Shown: positions 11,829-24,850, counted from the stretch's first letter. The stretch: 64,000 nt of DNA from Pseudomonas brassicacearum (GCF_003732265.1 NZ_MOBK01000005.1:1-64000); one strand, 5' to 3'. Notes: generated by a model from the letters alone, not told the origin. Numbers and translations are program-made.

Positions 11829-14800
11829 TTGAAAGACCTACTGAATTTGCTGAAAAACCAGGGTCAAGTCGAAGAGTTCGACGCCATCCGTATTGGATTG
11901 GCATCGCCTGAGATGATCCGTTCGTGGTCGTTCGGTGAAGTTAAAAAGCCGGAAACCATCAACTACCGTACGTTCAAACCTGAACGTGACGGCCTGTTCT
12001 GCGCCAAGATCTTTGGCCCGGTAAAGGATTACGAGTGCCTGTGCGGTAAGTACAAGCGCTTGAAGCACCGTGGTGTGATCTGCGAGAAGTGCGGCGTTGA
12101 AGTCGCGCTGGCTAAAGTTCGTCGTGAGCGCATGGCGCACATCGAACTGGCCTCGCCAGTTGCCCACATCTGGTTCCTGAAATCGCTGCCGTCGCGTATC
12201 GGCTTGCTGATGGACATGACCCTGCGTGATATCGAACGAGTTCTCTACTTCGAGAGCTATGTCGTTATCGATCCAGGCATGACCACCCTTGAAAAAGGTC
12301 AGCTGCTCAACGACGAGCAGTACTTCGAAGCGCTGGAAGAGTTCGGCGACGATTTCGATGCCCGCATGGGTGCCGAAGCTGTCCGCGAACTGCTGCACGC
12401 TATCGACCTGGAACACGAGATTGGCCGTCTGCGTGAAGAAATTCCGCAAACCAACTCCGAAACCAAAATCAAGAAGCTGTCCAAGCGTCTGAAGCTGATG
12501 GAAGCCTTCCAGGGTTCCGGCAACCTTCCAGAATGGATGGTGCTGACCGTTCTGCCGGTTCTGCCGCCAGATCTGCGTCCACTGGTCCCGCTGGATGGCG
12601 GTCGCTTCGCGACTTCCGACCTCAACGATCTGTATCGTCGAGTGATCAACCGTAACAACCGCTTGAAGCGCCTGCTTGATCTGTCCGCTCCGGACATCAT
12701 CGTGCGCAACGAAAAGCGTATGTTGCAGGAAGCCGTCGACGCACTGCTCGACAACGGTCGTCGTGGCCGCGCTATCACCGGTTCCAACAAGCGTCCTCTG
12801 AAATCCCTGGCTGACATGATCAAGGGTAAGCAAGGTCGTTTCCGTCAGAACTTGCTCGGTAAGCGTGTTGACTACTCCGGTCGTTCGGTAATTACCGTAG
12901 GTCCGACCCTGCGTCTGCACCAGTGCGGTCTGCCGAAGAAGATGGCTCTCGAGCTGTTCAAGCCGTTCATTTTCGGCAAGCTGGAAATGCGTGGTCTCGC
13001 GACCACCATCAAAGCTGCCAAGAAGATGGTCGAGCGCGAGCTGCCGGAAGTTTGGGACGTTCTCGCTGAAGTGATTCGCGAACACCCGGTTCTCCTCAAC
13101 CGTGCACCGACCCTTCACCGTCTGGGTATCCAGGCGTTTGAACCGGTACTGATCGAAGGTAAGGCTATCCAGCTGCACCCTCTGGTCTGTGCTGCGTACA
13201 ACGCCGACTTCGACGGCGACCAAATGGCCGTGCACGTACCGCTGACACTGGAAGCCCAGTTGGAAGCGCGTGCGTTGATGATGTCGACCAACAACATTCT
13301 GTCGCCAGCCAACGGTGAGCCAATCATCGTTCCTTCGCAGGACGTTGTATTGGGTCTGTACTACATGACTCGTGAAGCGATCAACGCCAAGGGCGAAGGT
13401 CGTGTGTTCGCGGATCTGCAAGAAGTTGACCGTGTGTTCCGTGCCGGCGAAGCCGCACTGCACGCTAAAGTCAAAGTGCGGATCAACGAAACCGTCAACG
13501 ATCGTGATGGTGGCAGCGTCAAGAACACCCGTATCGTCGACACTACCGTCGGCCGTGCGCTGCTGTTCCAGGTTGTTCCACCTGGCCTGTCGTACGACGT
13601 CGTCAACCAGCCGATGAAGAAAAAGGCGATCTCCAAGCTGATCAACCAGTGCTACCGCGTGGTTGGTTTGAAAGAGACCGTGATCTTCGCTGACCAGTTG
13701 ATGTACACCGGTTTTGCTTATTCGACCATCTCCGGCGTTTCCATCGGTGTTAACGACTTCGTTATCCCCGATGAAAAAGCCCGCATCATCGGTGCTGCTA
13801 CCGACGAAGTGAAAGAGATCGAAAGTCAGTACGCCTCCGGCCTGGTAACCCAGGGCGAGAAGTACAACAAAGTGATCGACCTTTGGTCCAAGGCGAACGA
13901 CGAAGTTTCCAAGGCGATGATGGCCAACCTCTCGAAAGAGAAAGTCATCGACCGTCATGGCGTCGAAGTCGACCAGGAATCTTTCAACTCGATGTACATG
14001 ATGGCCGACTCGGGCGCACGGGGTTCTGCTGCGCAGATCCGTCAGCTCGCCGGTATGCGTGGCTTGATGGCCAAGCCGGACGGTTCCATCATTGAAACGC
14101 CGATTACTGCGAACTTCCGTGAAGGTTTGAGCGTACTTCAGTACTTCATCTCCACTCACGGTGCTCGTAAAGGTTTGGCGGATACCGCGTTGAAAACTGC
14201 GAACTCCGGTTACCTGACTCGTCGTCTGGTAGACGTGGCGCAGGATCTGGTAGTAACCGAGATCGATTGCGGCACCGAACATGGCCTGGTAATGACTCCG
14301 CACATTGAAGGCGGTGACGTTGTTGAGCCGTTGGGTGAGCGCGTATTGGGTCGTGTTATTGCCCGTGACGTGTTCAAGCCAGGTACCGAAGAAATCATCG
14401 TTCCTGCCGGTACGCTGGTAGACGAGAAGTGGGTCGAGTTCATCGAGCTGAACAGCATCGACGAAGTGATCGTGCGTTCGCCGATCAGCTGCGAAACCCG
14501 CTACGGCATTTGCGCCAAGTGCTACGGCCGTGATCTGGCCCGTGGTCACCAGGTGAACATCGGTGAAGCGGTCGGCGTTATCGCTGCCCAGTCCATCGGT
14601 GAGCCGGGTACCCAGCTGACCATGCGTACGTTCCACATCGGTGGTGCGGCAAGCCGGACCTCTGCAGCTGATAGCGTTCAGGTGAAGAATGGCGGTACCG
14701 TCCGTCTGCATAACCTGAAACACGTTGAGCGAGTGGATGGTTGCCTGGTTGCTGTGTCCCGTTCTGGTGAGCTGGCGATCGCTGATGACTTCGGTCGTGA

Positions 14801-16028
14801 GCGCGAGCGTTACAAGCTGCCGTACGGTGCTGTGATTTCGGTTAAAGAAGGTGACAAGGTCGACGCTGGCGCAATCGTGGCCAAGTGGGATCCGCACACT
14901 CACCCAATCGTTACCGAAATGAAAGGTACCGTGACCTACGTGGGCATGGAAGAAGGCATCACGATCAAGCGTCAGACTGACGAATTGACCGGTATGACCA
15001 ACATTGAAGTACTCGACGCCAAAGACCGTCCAGCTGCCGGTAAAGATATCCGTCCTGCTGTGAAGATGGTTGATGACAACGGCAAGGATCTCTTGCTGCC
15101 GGGTACCGACGTAATTGCTCAGTACTTCCTGCCTGCTAACGCCCTGGTCGGTGTAGCGGACGGTGCGAAAATCGCGATCGGTGATGTTATCGCTCGTATT
15201 CCGCAAGAGACTTCGAAGACCCGTGACATCACCGGTGGTCTGCCGCGTGTTGCCGACTTGTTCGAAGCCCGTCGTCCGAAAGAAGCCTCGATTCTGGCTG
15301 AAGTCAGCGGCACCATCGCGTTCGGTAAAGAGACCAAAGGCAAGCGCCGTCTGGTTATTACCCCGAACGACGGTAGCGATCCGTACGAAGAGCTGATTCC
15401 GAAGTGGCGTCACCTGAACGTCTTCGAAGGCGAACAGGTAAACCGCGGCGAAGTTATCTCCGACGGTCCAAGCGATCCACACGACATCTTGCGTCTGCTG
15501 GGTGTGAGTGCGCTGGCCAAGTACATCGTGAACGAGATCCAGGACGTTTATCGTCTGCAAGGCGTGAAGATCAACGACAAGCACATCGAGACCATCCTGC
15601 GTCAGATGCTGCGTAAAGTTGAAATCGCTGAATCCGGCGATTCCAGTTTCATCAAGGGCGACCAGATGGAATTGACTCACGTTCTGGTAGAGAACGAGCG
15701 TCTGGCTGGCGACGAGAAATTCGTTTCCAAGTTCACTCGCGTGCTGTTGGGTATCACCAAGGCGTCGTTGTCCACCGAATCGTTCATCTCGGCGGCTTCC
15801 TTCCAGGAAACCACTCGCGTACTGACCGAAGCGGCGGTAACCGGCAAGCGCGATTACCTGCGCGGCCTGAAAGAAAACGTGGTCGTGGGTCGTCTGATCC
15901 CGGCTGGTACCGGTCTGGCTTATCACAGCGAGCGCAAGCGTCGCCGTGATGCTGACAAACCGTTGCGCGTAAGCGCCAGTGAAGTGGAAGCTGCACTGAC
16001 CGAAGCGCTGAACTCTAGCGGTAACTGA
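11829..16028 (+). CDS. rpoC: DNA-directed RNA polymerase beta' subunit
   Basis: 1399 aa. Carries the catalytic Mg2+ motif [12 protein letters not shown] (~residues 458-469), the N-terminal zinc site (CLCGKYK...CEKCG, ~70-88) and a second zinc cluster ([15 protein letters not shown], ~888-902), plus the bridge and trigger helices. Translation starts at TTG (11829): AGGAGG lies 7 nt upstream and the protein then begins MKDLLNLL as in other pseudomonads. The next unit starts with its own promoter at 16125. Confidence 0.99.
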   Translation: MKDLLNLLKNQGQVEEFDAIRIGLASPEMIRSWSFGEVKKPETINYRTFKPERDGLFCAKIFGPVKDYECLCGKYKRLKHRGVICEKCGVEVALAKVRRERMAHIELASPVAHIWFLKSLPSRIGLLMDMTLRDIERVLYFESYVVIDPGMTTLEKGQLLNDEQYFEALEEFGDDFDARMGAEAVRELLHAIDLEHEIGRLREEIPQTNSETKIKKLSKRLKLMEAFQGSGNLPEWMVLTVLPVLPPDLRPLVPLDGGRFATSDLNDLYRRVINRNNRLKRLLDLSAPDIIVRNEKRMLQEAVDALLDNGRRGRAITGSNKRPLKSLADMIKGKQGRFRQNLLGKRVDYSGRSVITVGPTLRLHQCGLPKKMALELFKPFIFGKLEMRGLATTIKAAKKMVERELPEVWDVLAEVIREHPVLLNRAPTLHRLGIQAFEPVLIEGKAIQLHPLVCAAYNADFDGDQMAVHVPLTLEAQLEARALMMSTNNILSPANGEPIIVPSQDVVLGLYYMTREAINAKGEGRVFADLQEVDRVFRAGEAALHAKVKVRINETVNDRDGGSVKNTRIVDTTVGRALLFQVVPPGLSYDVVNQPMKKKAISKLINQCYRVVGLKETVIFADQLMYTGFAYSTISGVSIGVNDFVIPDEKARIIGAATDEVKEIESQYASGLVTQGEKYNKVIDLWSKANDEVSKAMMANLSKEKVIDRHGVEVDQESFNSMYMMADSGARGSAAQIRQLAGMRGLMAKPDGSIIETPITANFREGLSVLQYFISTHGARKGLADTALKTANSGYLTRRLVDVAQDLVVTEIDCGTEHGLVMTPHIEGGDVVEPLGERVLGRVIARDVFKPGTEEIIVPAGTLVDEKWVEFIELNSIDEVIVRSPISCETRYGICAKCYGRDLARGHQVNIGEAVGVIAAQSIGEPGTQLTMRTFHIGGAASRTSAADSVQVKNGGTVRLHNLKHVERVDGCLVAVSRSGELAIADDFGRERERYKLPYGAVISVKEGDKVDAGAIVAKWDPHTHPIVTEMKGTVTYVGMEEGITIKRQTDELTGMTNIEVLDAKDRPAAGKDIRPAVKMVDDNGKDLLLPGTDVIAQYFLPANALVGVADGAKIAIGDVIARIPQETSKTRDITGGLPRVADLFEARRPKEASILAEVSGTIAFGKETKGKRRLVITPNDGSDPYEELIPKWRHLNVFEGEQVNRGEVISDGPSDPHDILRLLGVSALAKYIVNEIQDVYRLQGVKINDKHIETILRQMLRKVEIAESGDSSFIKGDQMELTHVLVENERLAGDEKFVSKFTRVLLGITKASLSTESFISAASFQETTRVLTEAAVTGKRDYLRGLKENVVVGRLIPAGTGLAYHSERKRRRDADKPLRVSASEVEAALTEALNSSGN

Positions 16029-16124
16029 GTTCTGCGATAAATGAGCGTAAGGCCCTGGCTGCTCCGTTCATCGAATCGAGACAATTTGTCGAGGTTGGAT
16101 GGGTGGGGAGGTCGGGGCCTTGCC

Positions 16125-16153
16125 TTGACTGGGGACAAGATCCTCTTTAGACT
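16125..16153 (+). promoter_or_regulatory. str operon promoter
   Basis: TTGACT (16125-16130), 17-nt spacer, TAGACT (16148-16153). Transcription would begin about 16160, leaving an ~85-nt leader before rpsL at 16245. Confidence 0.7.
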
Positions 16154-16244
16154 CTTGTACCCCTAAATTTGGCGGGAATTCGTTCCTGCCATTTTGCTTT
16201 TCTTGCAAGACAATAGCGTCGCAAGACAACAGTGGAGCTAGTAG

Positions 16245-16616
16245 ATGGCAACTATCAACCAGCTGGTACGTCAGCCGCGTAAGCGTATCGTCGAGAAATC
16301 CGACGTACCTGCGCTGCAGAACTGCCCGCAACGTCGTGGCGTATGCACCCGTGTGTATACCACCACGCCGAAAAAACCTAACTCGGCACTGCGTAAAGTA
16401 TGCCGTGTGCGTCTGACCAACGGTTTCGAGGTTTCCTCGTACATCGGCGGTGAAGGCCACAACCTGCAAGAGCACAGCGTGGTACTGATCCGCGGCGGTC
16501 GTGTAAAAGACTTGCCAGGTGTTCGTTACCACACCGTACGCGGTTCTTTGGATACTTCCGGCGTTAAAGGTCGTAACCAGGGTCGTTCGAAGTACGGTAC
16601 CAAGAAGCCTAAGTAG
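16245..16616 (+). CDS. rpsL: 30S ribosomal protein S12
   Basis: 123 aa decoding-centre protein. TPKKPNSAL has Lys43 and [12 protein letters not shown] has Lys88, the two positions usually changed in streptomycin resistance, so this allele is wild type. Asp89 is the residue methylthiolated by RimO in other bacteria, a reaction in which a YcaO protein has been implicated; a YcaO-domain protein is encoded at 41779-43983. First gene of the str operon. Confidence 0.98.
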   Translation: MATINQLVRQPRKRIVEKSDVPALQNCPQRRGVCTRVYTTTPKKPNSALRKVCRVRLTNGFEVSSYIGGEGHNLQEHSVVLIRGGRVKDLPGVRYHTVRGSLDTSGVKGRNQGRSKYGTKKPK

Positions 16617-16713
16617 TAGCGGCTTTTTGTAAAAACTGATTTTCTATTTTTCTGAGTCGATAAGAGTAAGGTCGGAGGCGTCCCGCAAGGGCACCGATTC
16701 CGAGCGAACCTGA

Positions 16714-17205
<492 letters not shown>

Positions 17206-17235
17206 TTTTAGCGTCACTAATTTTGCGAGGGCTTT

Positions 17236-19341
17236 ATGGCTCGTACTACACCGATTAACCGCTACCGTAACATTGGTATCGTTGCTCACGTGGATGCTGG
17301 TAAAACCACCACCACCGAGCGCGTCCTTTTTTACACTGGCAAAAGCCACAAGATGGGCGAGGTGCATGACGGCGCCGCGACCACAGACTGGATGGTGCAG
17401 GAGCAGGAGCGTGGTATTACCATTACTTCTGCTGCTATTACCGCCTTCTGGCAGGGTTCCGAGAAGCAGCACAAGGACCAATACCGTTTCAACGTCATCG
17501 ACACCCCGGGCCACGTTGACTTCACTATTGAAGTTGAGCGTTCCCTGCGTGTTCTCGACGGCGCGGTCGTTGTGTTCTGCGGCACCTCGGGTGTTGAGCC
17601 TCAGTCGGAAACCGTATGGCGTCAAGCCAACAAATACGGCGTTCCACGTCTTGTTTACGTAAACAAGATGGACCGTGCTGGTGCGAACTTCCTGCGCGTG
17701 ATCGGTCAGATCAAGCAGCGTCTGGGTCACACTCCGGTGCCTATCCAGTTGGCTATCGGTTCCGAAGACAACTTCCAGGGTCAGATCGATCTGATGTCCA
17801 TGGAAGCTGTTTACTGGAACGATGCTGACAAAGGTATGGTTCCAGTTCGTAAGCCTATCCCTGCTGAACTGCAGGAACTGGCTGACGAGTGGCGCGGCAA
17901 CATGATTGAAGCCGCGGCAGAAGCCAGCGAAGAGCTGATGAACAAGTACCTTGAAGGTGAAGAACTCACCAACGCGGAAATCAAGGCCGCTCTGCGTCAG
18001 CGTACTATCGCTGGTGAGATCGTTCTGGCTGTTTGCGGTTCTTCCTTCAAGAACAAGGGTGTTCCCCTGGTTCTCGACGCCGTTATCGACTACCTGCCTG
18101 CTCCTTCCGAAATTCCTGCCATCAAGGGTACTGACCCGGATGACGAGACTATCGAACTGGAGCGTCATGCAGACGACAACGAGCCGTTCTCGGCTCTGGC
18201 GTTCAAGATCGCTACCGACCCATTCGTGGGTACCTTGACCTTTGTTCGAGTTTACTCGGGCGTGTTGGCCTCCGGCGACGGCGTGATCAACTCGGTTAAA
18301 GGCAAGAAAGAGCGCGTGGGTCGTATGGTGCAAATGCACGCAAACGCCCGTGAAGAAATCAAGGAAGTGCGCGCTGGTGACATCGCGGCCTTGATCGGCA
18401 TGAAGGACGTCACCACTGGTGAAACTTTGTGCAACGCTGACAAGCCAATCATCCTGGTTCGCATGGACTTCCCGGAGCCGGTTATTTCGGTTGCCGTAGA
18501 GCCTAAGACCAAGGATGACCAGGAAAAAATGGGTATCGCTCTGGGCAAACTTGCTCAGGAAGATCCATCTTTCCGCGTCAAAACCGATGAAGAGACTGGT
18601 CAAACGATCATCTCCGGCATGGGCGAGCTGCACCTGGACATCCTGGTTGACCGGATGCGCCGTGAGTTCAACGTCGAAGCCAACATCGGTAAGCCTCAGG
18701 TTTCCTATCGTGAGCGCATCACGAAGAACTGTGAAATCGAAGGCAAATTCGTTCGTCAATCCGGCGGTCGTGGTCAATTCGGCCATTGCTGGATTCGTTT
18801 TGCTCCTGCTGACGAAGGTCAGGAAGGTCTGCAATTCGTGAACGAAGTCGTGGGTGGTGTGGTTCCTAAGGAATACATCCCGGCGATCCAGAAAGGTATC
18901 GAAGAGCAGATGAAGAACGGCGTTGTTGCCGGCTATCCGCTGATCGGCCTGAAGGCTACCGTGTTTGATGGTTCTTACCACGACGTCGACTCCAACGAGA
19001 TGGCGTTTAAGGTGGCTGCTTCCATGGCGACCAAGCAACTGGCCCAGAAGGGCGGTGGTGAGTTGCTTGAGCCGATCATGGCGGTAGAGGTTGTTACGCC
19101 TGAAGACTATATGGGTGACGTGATGGGCGACCTTAACCGTCGTCGCGGCATGATTTTGGGTATGGAAGACACGGTCTCCGGCAAAGTAATTCGCGCCGAA
19201 GTTCCGCTGGGCGAGATGTTCGGTTATGCGACCGACGTTCGTTCCATGTCCCAGGGTCGCGCAAGCTACTCTATGGAATTCAAAAAATACAATACAGCTC
19301 CGTCGCACATCGTCGAAACTGTTACCAAAAAACAAGGCTGA
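17236..19341 (+). CDS. fusA: Elongation factor G
   Basis: 701 aa translocase GTPase. G1 AHVDAGKTT (~17-25), switch [11 protein letters not shown] (~88-96), G4 NKMDRAG (~142-148), then domains II-V ending in the EF-G domain V ([13 protein letters not shown]). Pseudomonads often hold a second fusA elsewhere; this is the str-operon housekeeping copy (fusA1). No insertion or truncation is seen, and tuf follows after 30 nt. Confidence 0.98.
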   Translation: MARTTPINRYRNIGIVAHVDAGKTTTTERVLFYTGKSHKMGEVHDGAATTDWMVQEQERGITITSAAITAFWQGSEKQHKDQYRFNVIDTPGHVDFTIEVERSLRVLDGAVVVFCGTSGVEPQSETVWRQANKYGVPRLVYVNKMDRAGANFLRVIGQIKQRLGHTPVPIQLAIGSEDNFQGQIDLMSMEAVYWNDADKGMVPVRKPIPAELQELADEWRGNMIEAAAEASEELMNKYLEGEELTNAEIKAALRQRTIAGEIVLAVCGSSFKNKGVPLVLDAVIDYLPAPSEIPAIKGTDPDDETIELERHADDNEPFSALAFKIATDPFVGTLTFVRVYSGVLASGDGVINSVKGKKERVGRMVQMHANAREEIKEVRAGDIAALIGMKDVTTGETLCNADKPIILVRMDFPEPVISVAVEPKTKDDQEKMGIALGKLAQEDPSFRVKTDEETGQTIISGMGELHLDILVDRMRREFNVEANIGKPQVSYRERITKNCEIEGKFVRQSGGRGQFGHCWIRFAPADEGQEGLQFVNEVVGGVVPKEYIPAIQKGIEEQMKNGVVAGYPLIGLKATVFDGSYHDVDSNEMAFKVAASMATKQLAQKGGGELLEPIMAVEVVTPEDYMGDVMGDLNRRRGMILGMEDTVSGKVIRAEVPLGEMFGYATDVRSMSQGRASYSMEFKKYNTAPSHIVETVTKKQG

Positions 19342-19371
19342 TTCAGCCCTTTAGGCAAGGAGTTAATTGTC

Positions 19372-20565
19372 GTGGCTAAAGAAAAATTTGATCGTTCCCT
19401 ACCGCACGTCAACGTTGGCACCATCGGTCACGTTGACCACGGTAAAACCACTCTGACTGCAGCTCTGACTCGCGTCTGCTCCGAAGTATTCGGTTCGGCC
19501 ATCGTTGATTTCGATAAAATCGACAGCGCGCCAGAAGAAAAAGCTCGTGGTATCACCATCAACACCGCACACGTCGAGTACAACTCGAAGATCCGTCACT
19601 ACGCTCACGTTGACTGCCCAGGTCACGCTGACTATGTGAAGAACATGATCACCGGTGCTGCCCAGATGGACGGCGCTATCCTGGTTTGCTCGGCCGCTGA
19701 TGGTCCGATGCCACAAACCCGTGAGCACATCCTGCTGTCCCGTCAGGTAGGCGTTCCGTACATCGTGGTTTTCCTGAACAAGGCTGACCTGGTAGACGAC
19801 GCTGAGCTGCTGGAACTGGTTGAGATGGAAGTGCGCGATCTGCTGAGCACTTACGACTTCCCAGGCGACGACACTCCGATCATCATCGGTTCGGCGCGTA
19901 TGGCTCTGGAAGGTAAAGACGACAACGAAATGGGCACCACTGCCGTTCGTAAACTGGTTGAAACCCTGGACAGCTACATCCCAGAACCAGTTCGTCTGAC
20001 CGACAAGCCGTTCCTGATGCCAATCGAAGACGTATTCTCGATCTCCGGTCGCGGTACTGTTGTGACTGGTCGTATCGAGCGCGGTATCGTTCGCGTTCAG
20101 GATCCACTGGAAATCGTTGGTCTGCGTGACACTACCGTCACCACCTGCACCGGTGTTGAAATGTTCCGCAAGCTGCTCGACGAAGGTCGTGCTGGCGAGA
20201 ACTGCGGCGTGCTGCTGCGCGGCACCAAGCGTGACGACGTTGAGCGTGGCCAGGTTCTGGTTAAGCCGGGTTCGGTTAAGCCGCACACCAAGTTCACCGC
20301 AGAAGTTTACGTTCTGAGCAAGGAAGAAGGCGGCCGTCATACTCCGTTCTTCAAAGGCTACCGTCCACAGTTCTACTTCCGTACTACTGACGTGACCGGT
20401 AACTGCGAATTGCCAGAAGGCGTTGAAATGGTAATGCCAGGCGATAACATTCAGATGACTGTTACCCTGATCAAAACCATCGCAATGGAAGACGGTCTGC
20501 GCTTCGCTATCCGTGAAGGCGGCCGTACCGTTGGTGCTGGCGTTGTAGCTAAAATCATCGAGTAA
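19372..20565 (+). CDS. tuf: Elongation factor Tu, copy 2
   Basis: 397 aa, residue-for-residue identical to the copy at 2804-3997. It starts with GTG (19372) behind AAGGAG, whereas copy 1 starts with ATG behind a G-run, so translation initiation differs. Silent differences are confined mostly to the first ~117 and last ~80 bp; I count five in the ~995 bp between. It closes the str operon and is followed by a strong terminator. Confidence 0.98.
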   Translation: MAKEKFDRSLPHVNVGTIGHVDHGKTTLTAALTRVCSEVFGSAIVDFDKIDSAPEEKARGITINTAHVEYNSKIRHYAHVDCPGHADYVKNMITGAAQMDGAILVCSAADGPMPQTREHILLSRQVGVPYIVVFLNKADLVDDAELLELVEMEVRDLLSTYDFPGDDTPIIIGSARMALEGKDDNEMGTTAVRKLVETLDSYIPEPVRLTDKPFLMPIEDVFSISGRGTVVTGRIERGIVRVQDPLEIVGLRDTTVTTCTGVEMFRKLLDEGRAGENCGVLLRGTKRDDVERGQVLVKPGSVKPHTKFTAEVYVLSKEEGGRHTPFFKGYRPQFYFRTTDVTGNCELPEGVEMVMPGDNIQMTVTLIKTIAMEDGLRFAIREGGRTVGAGVVAKIIE

Positions 20566-20598
20566 TTATCTCTTCTGAGATAGCTCGATTTTTTTGAG

Positions 20599-20628
20599 AA
20601 GGCCCCCGCTTAGCGGGGGCCTTTTTTA
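20599..20628 (+). terminator. str operon terminator
   Basis: Perfect 11-bp stem AAGGCCCCCGC/GCGGGGGCCTT (20599-20609 with 20613-20623), loop TTA, then a T-run. The S10 promoter begins only 6 nt later. Confidence 0.93.
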
Positions 20629-20633
20629 TTGGG

Positions 20634-20662
20634 TTGACACCTATCTGGGGCGTCTATAGAAT
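20634..20662 (+). promoter_or_regulatory. S10 operon promoter
   Basis: Perfect TTGACA (20634-20639), 17-nt spacer, TAGAAT (20657-20662), followed by a GC-rich start region. Predicted leader to rpsJ is only about 55 nt, far shorter than the ~170-nt L4-controlled leader of E. coli. Confidence 0.85.
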
Positions 20663-20724
20663 TGCGCCTCCTTTTAACGGGCGTATTGCGCTCGGTGGGA
20701 ATAGCAGCCGGAGTCTGAAATCCA

Positions 20725-21036
20725 ATGCAAAATCAGCAAATCCGTATCAGGTTGAAGGCTTTTGACCATCGCCTGATCGACCAATCCACCCAGGAAATCG
20801 TGGAAACCGCGAAACGTACTGGTGCTCAAGTGCGTGGTCCAATTCCACTGCCTACCCGTAAAGAGCGGTTCACCGTTCTGGTCTCCCCGCACGTCAACAA
20901 AGACGCGCGTGACCAGTACGAGATCCGTACTCATAAGCGCGTTCTGGACATCGTCCAGCCAACGGATAAAACCGTTGATGCTCTTATGAAGCTTGATCTT
21001 GCGGCCGGTGTGGAAGTGCAGATCAGCCTCGGCTAA
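20725..21036 (+). CDS. rpsJ: 30S ribosomal protein S10 (NusE)
   Basis: 103 aa 30S head protein that also acts as NusE in antitermination with NusB and contacts the KOW domain of Nus[20 protein letters not shown] is the family start and [21 protein letters not shown] the C-terminal part. First gene of the S10 operon, under the promoter at 20634. Confidence 0.97.
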
Positions 21037-21116
21037 GACTCGGTCTTAGTCGTGTAACGCTCTGAAATGGGCGGCCATAGCGGGTGAAAGCCCCGTACAC
21101 TCATGAGGTTTACAAC

Positions 21117-21752
21117 ATGACTATTGGTGTAGTCGGTCGTAAATGCGGTATGACCCGTATTTTCACCGAAGAAGGTGTCTCCATTCCGGTCACGGTCATT
21201 GAGATCGAACCGAATCGCGTCACCCAGTTCAAAACTGAAGAGACCGATGGCTATCGTGCAGTGCAAGTCACTGTAGGCGAGCGTCGTGCTTCGCGTGTTA
21301 CAGCTGCTCAAGCTGGCCACTTCGCTAAAGCGAACGTTGCCGCTGGTCGCACCGTAATGGAATTCCGCCTTGAAGAAGGCGAGTACCAGGCCGGCGATCT
21401 GATCAACGCTGAAATCTTCGCCGCTGGTCAACTGGTTGATGTAACCGGTCAGTCCAAGGGTAAAGGCTTCCAGGGTACGATCAAGCGTTGGAACTTCCGC
21501 GGGCAAGATAATACCCACGGTAACTCCGTGTCCCACCGCGTTCCAGGCTCTATCGGCCAGTGCCAGACTCCTGGTCGTGTATTCAAGGGCAAAAAAATGT
21601 CCGGTCATATGGGCGCTGAGCGCGTGACCGTGCAGTCCCTCGAAGTAGTGCGCGTGGACGCTGAACGCAATCTGTTGTTGGTCAAGGGCGCTGTTCCTGG
21701 CGCTACTGGCGGCAACTTGGTTGTACGTCCAGCAGCCAAGGCTCGCGGTTAA
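21117..21752 (+). CDS. rplC: 50S ribosomal protein L3
   Basis: 211 aa. One of two assembly initiators of the large subunit, with an extension reaching near the peptidyl-transferase centre. Start ATG 21117 ([16 protein letters not shown]) follows TGAGGT (21104-21109); a longer in-frame start at 21084 is rejected for lack of homology-like sequence. The [20 protein letters not shown] loop contains the Gln methylated by PrmB in E. coli. Confidence 0.97.
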   Translation: MTIGVVGRKCGMTRIFTEEGVSIPVTVIEIEPNRVTQFKTEETDGYRAVQVTVGERRASRVTAAQAGHFAKANVAAGRTVMEFRLEEGEYQAGDLINAEIFAAGQLVDVTGQSKGKGFQGTIKRWNFRGQDNTHGNSVSHRVPGSIGQCQTPGRVFKGKKMSGHMGAERVTVQSLEVVRVDAERNLLLVKGAVPGATGGNLVVRPAAKARG

Positions 21753-21764
21753 GGGGAAGCTGAC

Positions 21765-22367
21765 ATGCAATTAAATGTAAATGACGCTCAAGCGATCGAA
21801 GTTTCCGAACTGACATTTGGCGGCGAATTCAACGAGACGCTGGTTCACCAAGCAGTCGTGGCCTACATGGCCGGCGGCCGTCAGGGTTCCAAGCAGCAAA
21901 AGACCCGTTCCGACGTTCGTGGTGGCGGTAAGCGCCCATGGCGTCAGAAAGGTACTGGCCGTGCTCGTGCCGGTACTATCCGTAGCCCAATCTGGCGTGG
22001 CGGCGGTACCACTTTCGCAGCTCGTCCTCAGGATCACACCCAGAAGCTGAACAAGAAGATGTATCGCGCAGCAATGCGTTCCATCCTTGCTGAGCTGGTG
22101 CGTACTGATCGTCTGGTAGTGGTTCAGGACTTCGCTGTTGATGCACCGAAGACCAAAGATCTGCTGAACAAACTGACCGGCATGGGCTTGACTGACGTCT
22201 TGATCGTGTCTGAAGTCGTTGATCAGAACCTGTACCTGGCTGCTCGTAACCTGCCACACGTTGATGTACGTGACGTGCAAGGTTCCGATCCAGTTAGTCT
22301 GATCGCATACGACAAGGTGTTGATCACCGTGTCGGCCGTGAAGAAATTCGAGGAGCTGCTGGGATGA
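21765..22367 (+). CDS. rplD: 50S ribosomal protein L4
   Basis: 200 aa. Its long internal loop (about 40-100, [19 protein letters not shown] and following) lines the peptide exit tunnel. In E. coli L4 represses the S10 operon through a long leader that is missing here. Stop and rplW start share four bases (ATGA), giving tight coupling. Confidence 0.97.
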
Positions 22368-22663
22368 ACCAGGAACGCGTATTTAAAGTTCTGCTTGGCC
22401 CGCACGTTTCCGAGAAGGCTACGGTTCTGGCTGACAAGAAAGGCCAGTTCGTTTTCAAGGTTGCAACTGACGCAACCAAGCTGGAAATCAAGAAGGCCGT
22501 CGAAAGCCTGTTCAGCGTGAAAGTAGAGCGTGTTACTACCCTGAATGTTCTGGGTAAGAGCAAGCGCACTGCTCGCGGTCTGGGCAAGCGTAATGACTGG
22601 AAGAAGGCAGTTATCTCCCTTCAGCCAGGCCAAGATCTCGATTTCAGCAGCAGTGCTGAGTAA
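22364..22663 (+). CDS. rplW: 50S ribosomal protein L23
   Basis: 99 aa protein at the tunnel exit, the docking site for trigger factor and SRP. Family start [20 protein letters not shown]. Overlaps rplD by 4 nt and precedes rplB by 14 nt. Confidence 0.97.
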
Positions 22664-22677
22664 GGAAGGGGTGCATC

Positions 22678-23502
22678 ATGGCAATCGTTAAATGCAAACC
22701 GACTTCCCCTGGCCGCCGTTTTGTGGTCAAGGTGGTCAACCAGGAGCTGCATAAAGGCGCTCCTCACGCACCGCTGCTCGAGAAAAAATCGAAGACTGGT
22801 GGTCGTAACAACAATGGTCGCATTACCACTCGTCACATCGGTGGTGGCCATAAGCAGCATTATCGTCTGGTCGATTTCCGTCGCAACGACAAAGATGGCA
22901 TCTCTGCCACTGTCGAGCGTATTGAATACGATCCAAACCGTACTGCTCACATCGCTCTGCTGCTGTACGCAGATGGCGAGCGTCGCTACATCATCGCCCC
23001 TAAAGGCGTGAGTGCTGGTGACCAGCTGATCGCAGGTGCTCTGGCACCGATCAAGCCGGGCAACGCTCTGCAACTGCGTAACATTCCAGTTGGTAGCACC
23101 GTACACGGCATCGAATTGAAGCCAGGTAAAGGCGCACAGATCGCTCGTTCCGCTGGTGCTTCGGCTCAGCTGATCGCTCGTGAAGGTGTCTACGTGACCC
23201 TGCGTCTGCGTTCTGGTGAGATGCGTAAAGTGCTGGCTGAATGCCGCGCGACCCTGGGCGAAGTCTCGAACTCCGAGCACAGCCTGCGTTCGCTGGGTAA
23301 AGCTGGTGCCAAACGCTGGCGTGGCGTTCGCCCAACCGTTCGTGGTGTTGCCATGAACCCGGTTGACCACCCACATGGTGGTGGTGAAGGTCGTACCTCT
23401 GGTGGTCGTCATCCGGTATCGCCATGGGGCTTCCCGACTAAGGGCGCGAAGACTCGTGGTAATAAGCGTACCGACAAAATGATCGTCCGTCGTCGCAAGT
23501 AA
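22678..23502 (+). CDS. rplB: 50S ribosomal protein L2
   Basis: 274 aa, essential for subunit joining and the peptidyl-transferase centre. The C-terminal [18 protein letters not shown] includes the highly conserved His implicated in activity. Complete SH3-like and OB-fold regions; ends in the usual basic tail (KMIVRRRK). Confidence 0.98.
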   Translation: MAIVKCKPTSPGRRFVVKVVNQELHKGAPHAPLLEKKSKTGGRNNNGRITTRHIGGGHKQHYRLVDFRRNDKDGISATVERIEYDPNRTAHIALLLYADGERRYIIAPKGVSAGDQLIAGALAPIKPGNALQLRNIPVGSTVHGIELKPGKGAQIARSAGASAQLIAREGVYVTLRLRSGEMRKVLAECRATLGEVSNSEHSLRSLGKAGAKRWRGVRPTVRGVAMNPVDHPHGGGEGRTSGGRHPVSPWGFPTKGAKTRGNKRTDKMIVRRRK

Positions 23503-23518
23503 ATAGAGGGATACGACA

Positions 23519-23794
23519 GTGCCACGTTCTCTGAAAAAAGGTCCTTTTATCGATCTTCACCTACTGAAGAAGATCGAAGTGGCGGCGGAAAAGAATGATC
23601 GCAAACCGGTGAAAACCTGGTCGCGTCGTTCGATGATCCTGCCACAAATGGTCGGTTTGACCATCGCAGTACACAACGGTCGTCAACACGTCCCAGTTCT
23701 CGTTAACGAAGACATGGTCGGCCACAAACTGGGCGAGTTCGCCGGTACCCGCACTTATCGTGGGCACGTGGCAGACAAGAAAGCCAAGCGTTAA
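23519..23794 (+). CDS. rpsS: 30S ribosomal protein S19
   Basis: 91 aa 30S head protein close to the A-site finger bridge. Starts with GTG (23519) 16 nt after rplB; family start [17 protein letters not shown]. The end [15 protein letters not shown] is intact. Confidence 0.97.
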   Translation: MPRSLKKGPFIDLHLLKKIEVAAEKNDRKPVKTWSRRSMILPQMVGLTIAVHNGRQHVPVLVNEDMVGHKLGEFAGTRTYRGHVADKKAKR

Positions 23795-23805
23795 GGGGTT
23801 AGGAA

Positions 23806-24138
23806 ATGGAAGTAGCCGCTAAGTTGTCGGGCGCTCGAATCTCCGCCCAGAAAGCCCGCTTGGTCGCCGACCAGATCCGCGGGAAGAAGGTGGGCGAAGC
23901 GCTCAACTTGTTGGCTTTCAGCAGTAAGAAAGCCGCCGAGATCATGAAGAAAGTGCTGGAGTCGGCCGTAGCCAACGCCGAGCATAACGAAGGCGCAGAC
24001 GTTGATGACCTTAAAGTCAGCACCGTTTTCGTCAACGAAGGGCGTTCGCTGAAGCGCATCATGCCACGAGCCAAAGGCCGTGCTGATCGCATCGTCAAGC
24101 GGTCTTGCCATATCACTGTCAAGGTTGCTGACAAGTAA
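23806..24138 (+). CDS. rplV: 50S ribosomal protein L22
   Basis: 110 aa. Globular part on the subunit surface and a beta-hairpin ([18 protein letters not shown], ~85-102) that narrows the exit tunnel, the site of macrolide-resistance changes in other species; no deletion is seen here. Confidence 0.97.
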
Positions 24139-24151
24139 CGGAGTCGAAGAG

Positions 24152-24838
24152 ATGGGTCAGAAAGTACATCCCATTGGCATTCGCCTGGGAATCGTCAAGG
24201 AGCACACCTCCGTCTGGTACGCAGACGGTCGGACTTATGCGGACTATTTGTTCGCTGATCTGAAGGTGCGTGAGTATCTCCAAGACAAACTAAAAAGCGC
24301 GTCCGTAAGCCGTATCGATATCCATCGTCCGGCTCAGACTGCACGTATCACCATCCACACCGCTCGTCCAGGTATCGTTATCGGGAAGAAAGGTGAAGAT
24401 GTTGAGAAACTGCGTCAGGACCTGACCAAGCAAATGGGTGTGCCTGTGCACATCAATATCGAAGAGATCCGCAAGCCGGAGCTCGACGGTATGCTGGTTG
24501 CGCAGAGCGTAGCTCAGCAGCTGGAGCGTCGCGTAATGTTCCGTCGCGCTATGAAGCGCGCTGTTCAGAACGCCATGCGCATTGGTGCCAAAGGCATCAA
24601 AATCCAAGTGAGCGGTCGTCTCGGCGGTGCTGAAATCGCACGTACTGAATGGTATCGCGAAGGTCGTGTGCCACTGCACACCCTGCGTGCCGACATCGAC
24701 TATGCCAACTACGAAGCTCACACCACTTACGGTGTGATCGGTGTAAAGGTTTGGATCTTCAAAGGCGAAGTAATTGGTGGTCGCCAAGAAGAACTGAAAC
24801 CACAAGCACCAGCGCCTCGTAAAAAAGCTGCTAAGTAA
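24152..24838 (+). CDS. rpsC: 30S ribosomal protein S3
   Basis: 228 aa at the mRNA entry channel. KH domain motif [15 protein letters not shown] (~64-78) and mRNA-helicase Arg/Lys region. The ATG at 24152 is chosen ([13 protein letters not shown]); a frame-extended start at 24080 would overlap rplV and has no family support. Confidence 0.97.
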
Positions 24839-24850
24839 GGGGTACGCCAA

